A stretch of 64,000 nt of DNA from Fidelibacterota bacterium (GTDB lineage Bacteria; Fidelibacterota; Marinisomatia; SCGC-AAA003-L08; D37C17): positions 189,338-253,337 of the forward strand of contig PBEF01000002.1 in NCBI GenBank assembly GCA_002717625.1, in the 5' to 3' direction. This document shows positions 46,687 through 55,982 of this stretch, one piece after another. The translations under genes and the position numbers were made by a program. Positions within the stretch are counted from its first letter, which is position 1. Every line of letters begins with the position of its first letter. Below the pieces are notes generated by a model. It saw only the letters and a program-made list of their open reading frames with translations, had not been told where the DNA came from and did no database searches.

Positions 46687-48720
46687 ATGAAGAATAACCC
46701 ATTGTTTATAGATTATAAGTTACCATTTAACACAATCCCTTTTGATGAGATTAAGACAGAAGACTTTCTTCCAGCTATACATAAAGCTATTGAAGACAGC
46801 AATGCCAAGATAGAGGCTATCACATCATCTGTGGATATTCCTAGTTTTGAAAATACAGTGCTGGCTTTTGAAACCTCACACGAAGATTTAGGGCGTATTG
46901 TTGGTATATATTGGCATTTGTTCGCTGCTAATAGCGAAGGAGAATTTAAAAAACTTGCTGAGGAAATTAGTCCTTTGCTATCAAGCCATACGAATGATTA
47001 TATGTTGAATGCAAAGCTATTTTCTAGAATAGAATCTGTCTATAAAAATGATACTAATGTTGATTATGACGAACATGATAGTAAGCTTATTGAAAATGTT
47101 TATAAAATGTTTTTAAGAAATGGAGCATCTTTAGATGATGAGAATAAAGAAAATTTAAGAAATCTAGATCAAGAACTATCTATGCTTTCCCCAAAGTTTT
47201 CAAATAATGTTCTTGATGCTCAGAATGCGTTTGAATTATGGGTAACAGATGAATCTGATTTAGATGGTCTTCCAAAAGACGCTATAAGTGCAGCCTCTCA
47301 TGCAGCAAAAGCAAAAAACAAAGAAGGACAATGGCTGTTTACGCTGCAAATGGCTAGCTATATTCCATTTATGACATATTCAAATAAACGTCATTTGAGA
47401 GAGAAACTGTTTAAAGGTCATGGTGGATTGTGCAATGGAGGAAAATTTGATAATAGCACTATTATTACAAAAATTGTTGAATTAAAACATAAAAGAGCAC
47501 AATTGTTGGGATATAAATCTCATGCAGATTTTGTTTTAGAAAGAAGAATGGCTGAAAATATTGAAAATGTTTATGAGCTTCTAGATAATCTTTATGATTA
47601 TTCTTATTCTGCTGCAAAATCAGAACTTGAAGAAATAGAAGCCTATGCTTTTGAAAAAGACTCCTTAGAGTCTTTTTATCAGTGGGATTTTATGTATTAT
47701 AAAGAGCAGTTAAAAAAAGAAAAATATAATTTTGACTCAGAGGAATTGCGACCATATTTTAAGTCAGAAAATGTAATTAAAGGTGTTTTTGAGGTTGCGA
47801 AAAGACTATATGGTTTAACATTTAAAAAATTAGATGATATACAGACATGGCACGAAGAGGTGGATTGTTTTGAAGTTAACAATGAGGATGGTTCACATGT
47901 TGGTATTATGTATATTGATTTATTCCCTAGAGAAACAAAGCGTAGTGGTGCTTGGATGAATGCTTTGCTTGAAAATGGCCTTTATAAAGGTGAAGTTAGA
48001 AGACCCCATGTTCTTTTTGTTGCAAGTCTAACCCCTTCAACAGATGAAAAGCCTTCTTTATTAAATTATCGTGAAGTTGAAACTATTTTCCATGAATTCG
48101 GGCATTGTTTGCATGGGTTGCTTTCTGATGGTAAATATCAAACAACTAGTGGTACTAATGTTTTTTGGGATTTTGTAGAGCTTCCTTCTCAAATTATGGA
48201 GAATTGGGTAGGTGAACCAGAAGCTCTGAAGTTATTTGCAACTCATTATGAAACAGGAGAGGTGATTCCCGATGAGCTTATTGCCAAAATTAAACAGTCT
48301 TCTAATTTTGGTGCAGGATATTTATCTCTAAGACAGTTGTCATTAGGATATCTTGATATGGCATGGTATACCAATCTTGATAAGGTTGATGATGTTGAAT
48401 CCTTTGAGCGTAAAGCTACTGAAAAAACACAGTTGTTTCCTAGTGTAGATGGCATGACAGTTTCTAACTCTTTTGGGCATATTTTTTCAGGAGGTTATTC
48501 AGCAGGCTATTACTCTTATAAATGGGCGGAGGTTCTTGATGCTGATGCATTTGAGAAGTTTAAAGAAGACGGTATTTTTAATAGAGAGACAGCTCAATCG
48601 TTTAGAGATAATATATTGTCAAAAGGAGGCCTTAAACATCCAATGGAACTATATAAAGCCTTTAGAGGTAGAGAGCCTAAAGTAGAAGCTTTATTGAAGA
48701 GAGATGAATTAATTAAATAA
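46687..48720 (+). CDS. M3 family oligopeptidase (Dcp/oligopeptidase A-like)
   Basis: This 677-residue zinc peptidase of family M3 cuts short peptides. The catalytic motif HEFGH (469-473, in ETIFHEFGHCLHGLL) with the downstream Glu region (WDFVELPSQIMENW) supplies the zinc ligands. LPFNTIPFDEIKTEDFLPAI at the N-terminus and FGHIFSGGYSAGYYSYKWAEV near the C-terminus are typical of the peptidyl-dipeptidase Dcp and oligopeptidase A group. There is no signal peptide, so a cytoplasmic peptide-recycling role is likely. It begins one base after leuS. Confidence 0.93.
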   Translation: MKNNPLFIDYKLPFNTIPFDEIKTEDFLPAIHKAIEDSNAKIEAITSSVDIPSFENTVLAFETSHEDLGRIVGIYWHLFAANSEGEFKKLAEEISPLLSSHTNDYMLNAKLFSRIESVYKNDTNVDYDEHDSKLIENVYKMFLRNGASLDDENKENLRNLDQELSMLSPKFSNNVLDAQNAFELWVTDESDLDGLPKDAISAASHAAKAKNKEGQWLFTLQMASYIPFMTYSNKRHLREKLFKGHGGLCNGGKFDNSTIITKIVELKHKRAQLLGYKSHADFVLERRMAENIENVYELLDNLYDYSYSAAKSELEEIEAYAFEKDSLESFYQWDFMYYKEQLKKEKYNFDSEELRPYFKSENVIKGVFEVAKRLYGLTFKKLDDIQTWHEEVDCFEVNNEDGSHVGIMYIDLFPRETKRSGAWMNALLENGLYKGEVRRPHVLFVASLTPSTDEKPSLLNYREVETIFHEFGHCLHGLLSDGKYQTTSGTNVFWDFVELPSQIMENWVGEPEALKLFATHYETGEVIPDELIAKIKQSSNFGAGYLSLRQLSLGYLDMAWYTNLDKVDDVESFERKATEKTQLFPSVDGMTVSNSFGHIFSGGYSAGYYSYKWAEVLDADAFEKFKEDGIFNRETAQSFRDNILSKGGLKHPMELYKAFRGREPKVEALLKRDELIK

Positions 48721-48730
48721 AGAGGTTAGA

Positions 48731-51700
48731 ATGTTTAGAAAAAAAATAACATGGATAGTATTAACAGTTTTATTTGTTTTAACATTAGGAGCATCATTTA
48801 GTTTATTTAAAAATGCTTTTCCCATACTTAATATTGATTTGAAAATGTCAAGACAGGATGCTTTTGATAAATCTGCAATATTATCTTCTAAAATGAATTT
48901 AGGACCAATTGATTATGATCAGGCCGCTACCTTTGGATCTGATAATAATGCTCAAAACTATATTGAATTAGACGCTGGAGGCTCTAAAGCCTTTATTGAA
49001 ATGTTAGATAAGGATATTTATAAAGCGTATACATGGAAAGTAAGGCATTATAAAGAAAATCAAGTAAATGAAGCCTGGTTTATGTTCTCTCCAGAAGGAG
49101 AACTTTATGGCTTTGAAGAAAAATTATCTGAGGATTTATTTCTTGAACCTTTAAGTTCAAAAAAGGCTAGAAAGTTAGCTGAGTCTTTATCTACAGATAG
49201 ATGTGGTATTGATTTTAGTGTGTTTGAGTTAGTCGAAGAGTCTGAGGATATAAAGCCTTCAGAAAGGCTTGATAGAGCTTTTGTCTATAAAAGAATTGAT
49301 CATTCTATAGGAGAAGAAGGTGAGTATAGATTGAAGCTTATTGTTAGTGGAAATAAACTAACAGCAGTCAAGCGATATGTTAAGGTTCCCGAAACATTTA
49401 AGAGAACGTATGAAGAAATGAGATCTTTTAATAATACTATCGCAATGATTGCAAGTTACGGCCTTTTTATCTTTTATATAGTTGGAGGTATTGTTGTAGG
49501 ACTGTTTATTCTTAATAGGCAAAAATGGTTGTTGTGGAAAACTGCAATTTATTGGGCATTATTTATTTCTATTCTTCAAACAGTCTCTGGTTTGAATTTC
49601 TTACCTTTAAGCTGGTTGGGATACGATACTGCTATTTCAACGCAAAACTTTTTAATGCAACAAATTTTATATTCTTTAATCAATGGTATTGTTGATTTTA
49701 TTTTAATTTTATTATCTTTTGTTGCAGCAGAGAGTCTATCTAGAAAAGCTTTTCCTGAGCATGTACAATTTTGGAGATTATGGTCAGGGAGAAATGCTTA
49801 TACTTCTGAGGTTGCAGGGCAGACGATAGGTGGATATCTTCTGATTGGAGTTGATTTACTCTTTGTAACTTCTTTCTACATGATTACTGCTAATTATTTT
49901 GGTTGGTGGGTTCCTACTTCAACTTTATTCCAGCCTGATATGATAGCGACTCCTTTTCCATGGTTATCTGCTGTTGGGATGTCTTTACATGCAGGGTTCT
50001 GGGAGGAATGTTTATTTAGGGCTGTTCCTTTAGCTGGAGCTGCATTAATTGGTAGGCGGTATGGGAATGAAAAAATATGGGTAATATCAGCAATGTTATT
50101 GCAGGCGATAATATTTGCAGGAGCACATGCAAATTACCCTTCCTATCCTGCTTATTCTCGTTTAGTTGAGCTGATTATACCATCATTACTTTTTGGTTTT
50201 ATATACTTGAAATTCGGCTTATTACCAGTGATAATATCACATTTTGGTTATGATGTTGTTTGGTTCTCTATGCCTATATTTACATCTGTATCTTCAGATT
50301 TGATGTTTGATAAAATTATGGTATTTGTTTTAACATTGATTCCTGTATGGGTAGTATTAAGAGCAAAACTTAAATCAAAATCTTTAACTGATATTGATAT
50401 TTCTGAATATAATAAAGCATTTGAAGTTCAGGATAAAGCACCACTTGAAGTTGAAAAAGATCAAAATGAAGTAGAGGAGCTGAAAATAAATAAGAACTAT
50501 AAGCGTAACTTATATTCTTCTGTATTAGTTGTATTAGCTGTTGTATTTGCTGCTTTTAATGAAAAATCATATTCTAACCTTAGTTTGGAAATTAACAGGT
50601 CTGAAGCTATTTCTTTATCTGAAAAATACTTAGATCAAAGTGGTGTGAAATTAAGCCCAGATATTTGGACATGTCTATCTGGTGTTTATACAGGAAGTCT
50701 AGATGCTGATGATAAATTCATATGGAAGGAAGAAGGGGAAGAGGTTTATAATTCTCTTATTGGGGATTATCTTTCTAATGTGATCTGGAATATTAGATAT
50801 GTTAAGTTTGATGGAGATGTTAATGATAAAACAGAAGAATATGCTGTTTTAATTAACCCTGATGGTTCATTGAATCAAATTAGGCATAAAATTCCAGAAA
50901 ATGAAAGTGGTGCTAGATTAAAAGAAAAATCAGCTAGAAATATAGCTGTGAATTATCTTAAAAATAAATTCGGTTTATCCGAAGGAGATATTCAAGATGT
51001 GTCTTCTGAAATATCAAATCTTCCAAATAGAGATGATTGGACATTTATTTTTTCTGATAATGCAACTCACTTATTAAAGGATGGTGATTTACGTATTAAA
51101 ATCAATATCTCTGGAGATAGCGTTACATCATTTAAGAAATATGTTTATTTACCAGAAGAATGGGAAAGAAAGGAGAAAAATAATGCAACATTTGCAAATA
51201 TGATTAAGATGGTATGTTATTTTTCATTAGTCTTTTTCATTCTGTATGCTGCAGCAGCATCTATTGCTAGATGGAGTAAAGGAAAGTTTAATTTTAAAAT
51301 ATTTAAATTTGCATTTGCTGTTTTATCTACTTTATCTATTTTGAATACAATTAATAGCTATCCATCAATGGTATCAGGTTTTTCATCAGCAAAGCCATTT
51401 ATGAATCAGATTATAATGTCTCTTGGAGGATCCTTTTTATATGGTATTATTTTTGCATTTATGGTATCAGCTATTTTAGGGAATAGCTCCTTGAAGATTA
51501 AAAAGTCTTCACATATTTTTAGTTATCTTGAAATTGCATTGCTATCTATTTGGGGAATCTGTTTAATGACATTTGCTTACAGTCTTAAACAGATTAATCC
51601 ATTATGGATATCTGGAGCAGGTGGAGCTAATGTTTATTTTCCCGTGTTTGGTTATGTTGCATCTAATATCTCTGCTTACTTTGATAAGTTTATCATTTTG

Positions 51701-52084
51701 ATGTTCGTATTAACATTATTAAATGATATAACTGATTGTAGTAGGCGTAAAAAGTTTTTAAGTTTCTTTTTACCTCTATTATTTACAGCACTTATTGTTG
51801 GTACAGAATTTGGTTCATCTGGAGGTCCAGATAATATGCTTAGATGGTTTTATATCGCAATGTTTTATGGAGCGACTTTATCTGGTCTGTATATATCCTA
51901 TATTGTTTATGATATGACTATTATTCCTGTTGTAGTAGCTATAGTAGCTTCCTTTGAATTAGCTGCATTGGCAGGTACAGGAACATATCCAGGAATGTTG
52001 GTTAGTGCTATTATCTCGATTTTATTAATATTGTTTTCAAGTTATAAGATAAGATCATATTTACTTAATAATATGGAGAAATAA
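48731..52084 (+). CDS. Internally duplicated CPBP-type intramembrane protease
   Basis: This is a 1117-residue membrane protein. The first half has an N-terminal helix, an extracytoplasmic region with PepSY-like strand-rich segments (about 36-225), then a multi-helix domain (about 235-545). That domain has the CPBP/Abi protease motifs: EECLFR (E425, E426, R430), FAGAH (F462 to H466) and HFGYD (H504 to D508). The second half repeats the plan: helix (about 595-612), a second strand-rich domain (about 618-815; EINRSEAISLSEKYL, INPDGSLNQIRHKIPE), then about eight helices to the C-terminus, but without the protease motifs. It is far longer than usual CPBP proteins (about 250-300 residues). Substrate is unknown. 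The next gene starts 2 bases after the stop. Confidence 0.85.
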   Translation: MFRKKITWIVLTVLFVLTLGASFSLFKNAFPILNIDLKMSRQDAFDKSAILSSKMNLGPIDYDQAATFGSDNNAQNYIELDAGGSKAFIEMLDKDIYKAYTWKVRHYKENQVNEAWFMFSPEGELYGFEEKLSEDLFLEPLSSKKARKLAESLSTDRCGIDFSVFELVEESEDIKPSERLDRAFVYKRIDHSIGEEGEYRLKLIVSGNKLTAVKRYVKVPETFKRTYEEMRSFNNTIAMIASYGLFIFYIVGGIVVGLFILNRQKWLLWKTAIYWALFISILQTVSGLNFLPLSWLGYDTAISTQNFLMQQILYSLINGIVDFILILLSFVAAESLSRKAFPEHVQFWRLWSGRNAYTSEVAGQTIGGYLLIGVDLLFVTSFYMITANYFGWWVPTSTLFQPDMIATPFPWLSAVGMSLHAGFWEECLFRAVPLAGAALIGRRYGNEKIWVISAMLLQAIIFAGAHANYPSYPAYSRLVELIIPSLLFGFIYLKFGLLPVIISHFGYDVVWFSMPIFTSVSSDLMFDKIMVFVLTLIPVWVVLRAKLKSKSLTDIDISEYNKAFEVQDKAPLEVEKDQNEVEELKINKNYKRNLYSSVLVVLAVVFAAFNEKSYSNLSLEINRSEAISLSEKYLDQSGVKLSPDIWTCLSGVYTGSLDADDKFIWKEEGEEVYNSLIGDYLSNVIWNIRYVKFDGDVNDKTEEYAVLINPDGSLNQIRHKIPENESGARLKEKSARNIAVNYLKNKFGLSEGDIQDVSSEISNLPNRDDWTFIFSDNATHLLKDGDLRIKINISGDSVTSFKKYVYLPEEWERKEKNNATFANMIKMVCYFSLVFFILYAAAASIARWSKGKFNFKIFKFAFAVLSTLSILNTINSYPSMVSGFSSAKPFMNQIIMSLGGSFLYGIIFAFMVSAILGNSSLKIKKSSHIFSYLEIALLSIWGICLMTFAYSLKQINPLWISGAGGANVYFPVFGYVASNISAYFDKFIILMFVLTLLNDITDCSRRKKFLSFFLPLLFTALIVGTEFGSSGGPDNMLRWFYIAMFYGATLSGLYISYIVYDMTIIPVVVAIVASFELAALAGTGTYPGMLVSAIISILLILFSSYKIRSYLLNNMEK

Positions 52085-52086
52085 GT

Positions 52087-52884
52087 ATGAATTTTTATAT
52101 CATTATATGTCTTTTAATTGGCAACATTTTGGCTTTTAGTTCTGGTGGTTATATGGAACTAGATTTAGGAAAAAATATTACTAATGGTGAGTATGAAAAA
52201 TACAATGATGATGGTTTTGCAATAAGGGTAGCTTATTCAAATAATATTGATTCGAGTGATTTTTTTAGATGGCAAGTTTCAGGTCAGTATATTTCTTTTT
52301 ACTCAAATACTTATTATGATGAGTTTGCTATGGCATCAGGAGCATCTGGCCCTAGCATAAAAGTTACCAATGCAGAAGATGGTTATATTTTTCAAGGTGG
52401 CATTAAATTTATTCCCGAATTAGGATTGTTCCAAAATAAAGGTATTTTTAAGCCATATGCAACAGCAGGACTTGGTTTTGGTTATTTTTTAGAGTATACA
52501 AAATATGAAGATCCTGATGTTAACGGCAGCTGGTGTGCAATTTGGGATTGGTGGTGTGATGATGATGGCGGAAGTCTTTTTAGGTTAGATGATATAGAGC
52601 AAGATGAGTTTAACTTTATGTACTCAATAGAATTAGGTGCTAATTTTATTATTCCTAAATGGGGTGATGGTGGTTTTGATTTTGGAATCAGATATACAAT
52701 GTCTCCTAAAATGAAACCAATATATGCATATGAGGTTAATGCGAATGCCGAAGAATTATCTAGATTTGCAAATAAAATTAATGCTGATTATATTACGATT
52801 TACTTTGGTGGTACATGGCCGATTAGAACTGAGGATAGAAGAAAAACTAAGTCTATTAATAAACCTATAGATTTTGATATATAA
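52087..52884 (+). CDS. Outer-membrane beta-barrel-like protein, unknown family
   Basis: This 265-residue protein has a signal peptide (hydrophobic IIICLLIGNILAF, cleavage near residue 17). The rest alternates short amphipathic strands and Gly/Asp turns (GGYMELDLGKNI, YIFQGGIKFIPELG, GLGFGYFLEYTKY, FDFGIRYTMSPKM), as in small outer-membrane porin-like barrels of the OmpA N-terminal size class. An acidic Trp/Cys loop (CAIWDWWCDDDGG) is unusual. No catalytic motif is seen. It follows the CPBP gene by 2 bases, so the two are probably cotranscribed. Confidence 0.7.
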   Translation: MNFYIIICLLIGNILAFSSGGYMELDLGKNITNGEYEKYNDDGFAIRVAYSNNIDSSDFFRWQVSGQYISFYSNTYYDEFAMASGASGPSIKVTNAEDGYIFQGGIKFIPELGLFQNKGIFKPYATAGLGFGYFLEYTKYEDPDVNGSWCAIWDWWCDDDGGSLFRLDDIEQDEFNFMYSIELGANFIIPKWGDGGFDFGIRYTMSPKMKPIYAYEVNANAEELSRFANKINADYITIYFGGTWPIRTEDRRKTKSINKPIDFDI

Positions 52885-52900
52885 ATAAGTAAGCAGGGTA

Positions 52901-52918
52901 ATACCTATTTTTAGGTAT
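52901..52918. terminator. Possible hairpin between convergent genes
   Basis: ATACCTA (52901-52907) and TAGGTAT (52912-52918) are exact reverse complements around TTTT. The element lies between the plus-strand barrel gene and the minus-strand beta-helix gene. It lacks a clean U-run on either side, so terminator function is only a guess. The rest of this 104-base gap is plain A+T-rich sequence. Confidence 0.35.
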
Positions 52919-52988
52919 AATTAAAATTAGACATAATATATATTATCAATATATTGATTGTGTATTTTTAAATGAGGTTTCTGATTAT

Positions 52989-54719
52989 TTAGGCACTCAA
53001 AATAAGATCAACTAGAAGAACAATATCTATAACATTTGAAGCCCCATCATTGTTAATATCACCATTTTGATTATATTCTCCTGATATAATAAGATTTACA
53101 AGAATTACAATATCAATAATGTTAATGATATTGTTTTGATCAAGATCTCCAATAGATATATTGTCGTATTCACAGGTGTTATCATCTATGGTTGCTGTTG
53201 GGTCATAATTGTCAGCTTCAGGATCAGTGCATCCTGTTGTTATCCATCCACACGCATTAGGCCCACCATAAACGCCTATATCATTAAGAGCTTCTCCTTG
53301 TGATGGCGGAAAACAAAGATCATTATAGGCCCCAGAAGGATCTCCTGCATCAATACATGGTGATGATGGATGCAGTTCAAAATTATAAAAGTCTGAGAAT
53401 CCAGGGTTTTGATCAGTATTTCCTTCTCCTGAATATCCCCCCATTATATTGCTATAAGTTACAGAATTGCAATTTTGAATTTGATCATTAGCATTAAAGA
53501 ATATAATACTATTTTTAACAGTATTAACATTATATGCTCCTCTATAATTACTTACAACTGTTGAGTTTATGAGAGAATTTGAATTTTCTACAGCCCAATT
53601 ACTATCATTATTGGCAACAATACAGTTATAGATATCATGAACTTCAATAATACCACTATTATTATTAAGAACTTTAGTATTAATAATGTCTGGACCATAG
53701 CTACTGCTATTTGCTCTAATAGCACTATTGCCGTGCCCCTCAAATATTGAGTTTTTAATCTCACCGCGTACTTCACTTTGTGAATAACCTGATTGATAAA
53801 AACCATAATTATTATCTAAAAAAGTACAATTATCAATAATATAATCGTTTTCATTGATATATATAGCATAGTTGTTAATATCTTGGAATAAAGAATTGTA
53901 GACTTTAAGAGAAGTATGAGTCCCCGCGTCAATCCCTCTATCATCATTATTAATAAACTTACAATTATCAAATTCGATGTTTGTATAACTATTAATTTGA
54001 GTTCCAAGATTACAGTTCTCAAAATTTGTATTTATAATTGTATGATAAGCTCCCCCGCTTTGAGATTGAATGTTAATACCATAATAAAAATTATTAAACT
54101 CAGAATCTCTAATAGATAAAGGAATATTCCCTCCATAATAAAGACCGGTTCCAGTCCCTGGGTTATCAGCATTTAAGATAACACCATCTAAAATTAGATA
54201 AGTATTCTCAGAGTTGATATAATAATTATTACCTCCATCTTCAATTAAGCTATTAGATAGAGTTAAGTCTGTAAATGTATCATTTGAGTTAAGAGCATAT
54301 CCTGAGAATGCATGTATATATACATTATCTATGGTAGTATCCTGAGAATAATAGGACGAGAGCGCGCTGGTATGTGTATTTGTAATCTCTGCATATGTGA
54401 TATAACTTGCGCCTGTAGAATACTGGAAATTAATTCCTCCCCAAGAACATCCATCTCCTATACATGAGAATGTAATATTACTCTCTTGTGTGCCTATCGC
54501 CTGGAGTTCTCCTGTAATAAGAAGATTGTAATCTCCCATAAATTGAACCTCTACACCTGGATCTATTGCTAGCGATGTATAAGGATCAACCTGGATATCT
54601 CCTATAATAAGATACGGCGAATTATCAAGAGTCCATGTACCTGAGACTGGGCCGGACACTTCCTCTTGTGAAATTAAAATTGAAAAACATGCAAAAATTA
54701 GTATTAGTTTTTTTTTCAT
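52989..54719 (-). CDS. Secreted right-handed beta-helix protein with dockerin-like tail
   Basis: This 576-residue protein has a signal peptide (1-17). Its N-terminal part begins VSGPVSGTWTLDNSPYLIIG, a common opening in cell-surface beta-helix proteins. A long parallel beta-helix (about 60-440) shows Asn-rich ladders such as LTLSNSLIEDGGNNYYINSENT, shortened here to LTLSNSLIED and KNSIFEGHGNSAIRANSS. The end of the helix has HPSSPCIDAGDPSG, typical of pectate-lyase-fold surface proteins. One GCTDPEADNYDP repeat and the two-loop dockerin-like tail (GDLDQNNIINIIDIVILV, GDINNDGASNVIDIVLLV) follow. Polysaccharide binding or cleavage is possible; no catalytic residues are identified. Confidence 0.85.
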   Translation of the reverse strand: MKKKLILIFACFSILISQEEVSGPVSGTWTLDNSPYLIIGDIQVDPYTSLAIDPGVEVQFMGDYNLLITGELQAIGTQESNITFSCIGDGCSWGGINFQYSTGASYITYAEITNTHTSALSSYYSQDTTIDNVYIHAFSGYALNSNDTFTDLTLSNSLIEDGGNNYYINSENTYLILDGVILNADNPGTGTGLYYGGNIPLSIRDSEFNNFYYGINIQSQSGGAYHTIINTNFENCNLGTQINSYTNIEFDNCKFINNDDRGIDAGTHTSLKVYNSLFQDINNYAIYINENDYIIDNCTFLDNNYGFYQSGYSQSEVRGEIKNSIFEGHGNSAIRANSSSYGPDIINTKVLNNNSGIIEVHDIYNCIVANNDSNWAVENSNSLINSTVVSNYRGAYNVNTVKNSIIFFNANDQIQNCNSVTYSNIMGGYSGEGNTDQNPGFSDFYNFELHPSSPCIDAGDPSGAYNDLCFPPSQGEALNDIGVYGGPNACGWITTGCTDPEADNYDPTATIDDNTCEYDNISIGDLDQNNIINIIDIVILVNLIISGEYNQNGDINNDGASNVIDIVLLVDLILSA

Positions 54720-54765
54720 TTCATTTTACCTTTTAATAAACACAGTTATTTTATTTTAATATATT

Positions 54766-55974
54766 TTATAATTCATCTGATATTTGAATGGCGTCCTGAT
54801 CTTTATGACTATCTAACAATTCAACATCCTTTAGCTTCCTATCAATAGCACGTGTTCGAGTTCCTTGTAATGACTCTAGAGATGTGGATGCTGTTTTAAG
54901 TTGACTTTGAACCTTAGATAAATGCCCTTCAAATTTTGAAAATTCAGATTTAACACCTGCTAGAATATTCCAAACTTCGCTGCTACGCTCTTGTACAAGG
55001 AGCGTCCTGAAGCCCATTTGTAAGCTATTTAACAATGCGGATAATGTTGTTGGTCCTGTTAATGCTATTTTATACTTTGAACGCAATGTTTCCATTATCC
55101 CAGGCTCTCTTAGTACTTCAGCGAACAAACCTTCTATTGGTAAAAACATAATAGCAAAATCAGTCGTATTTGGAACAGAAATATATTTAGTTGAAATATC
55201 CTTAGCAAAACCATCAATCGCGCGAACAAGAGCCTTCCTAGCCGTATCTACAGCATCTTTATCTGCTACTTCATACGCATCAAGTAAAGCTTCATAGCTT
55301 TCAGTTGGAAATTTAGAATCAATCGGAAGCCATAATGTACCATCGGTATCTTTACCAGGCATCTTAACAGCATACTCTACAGAACCATTATAATCTGGGT
55401 TTGTTGCTACATTATTTCCATATTGATCAGGAGTTAAAATTTGCTCTAAAATATTACCTAATTGATATTCTCCAAATACACCTTTTGTTTTAACGTTTGA
55501 TAAAACTTTTTTAAGATCCCCTACTCCTGTTGCAATTGTTTGCATCTCACCAAGACCTTTATGTACTTCTTCTAATCTTTCACTTACAAGTTTAAAGGAT
55601 TCGCCTATTCTTTTTTCCAAAGTTTTTTGAAGTTTCTCATCAACAGTTTCACGCATTTTATCAAGTTGCTTGGTGTTATCATCACGAATATCTTTTAATT
55701 GATTGTTAATTGTTTCCCTAACATCTTTGATATTCTTACCAAATTTTTCTTCAAATTGATTAAGTGTTTTTGATAATTCTTGACGGTTTTCAAGTGAAGT
55801 TTTGTTTAGCTCTTCCCTATTTCTTCCAATCTCATCATGAATTAATTTTATTTTTTCATCAAGAGATGATTGGAATTTCATATCATTTGGGTTTGATGCA
55901 TTTTGAGATTTGAAATGCAATGCAAGCAAAACAATCGATAGTAGTATTAATATTCCTAGAAGAGTTTCAATCAT
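54766..55974 (-). CDS. rmuC: RmuC family DNA recombination protein
   Basis: RmuC-like proteins limit inversions and rearrangements at repeats. The 402-residue protein has an N-terminal membrane helix (about 3-22), a long coiled coil rich in Glu, Lys, Leu and Asn (about 35-140), and a C-terminal nuclease-like domain. That domain has GEYQLGNILEQILTPDQYG, VEYAVKMPG, LWLPIDSKFPTESYEALLDA, DFAIMFLPIEGLFAEVL and GPTTLSALLNSLQMGF. The PIDSKFP and E(Y/F) residues match the restriction-endonuclease-like core. It lies between two secreted-protein genes with 8 bases to the upstream one, an odd housekeeping insertion in an exported-protein cluster. Confidence 0.93.
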   Translation of the reverse strand: MIETLLGILILLSIVLLALHFKSQNASNPNDMKFQSSLDEKIKLIHDEIGRNREELNKTSLENRQELSKTLNQFEEKFGKNIKDVRETINNQLKDIRDDNTKQLDKMRETVDEKLQKTLEKRIGESFKLVSERLEEVHKGLGEMQTIATGVGDLKKVLSNVKTKGVFGEYQLGNILEQILTPDQYGNNVATNPDYNGSVEYAVKMPGKDTDGTLWLPIDSKFPTESYEALLDAYEVADKDAVDTARKALVRAIDGFAKDISTKYISVPNTTDFAIMFLPIEGLFAEVLREPGIMETLRSKYKIALTGPTTLSALLNSLQMGFRTLLVQERSSEVWNILAGVKSEFSKFEGHLSKVQSQLKTASTSLESLQGTRTRAIDRKLKDVELLDSHKDQDAIQISDEL

Positions 55975-55982
55975 GATTAAAT

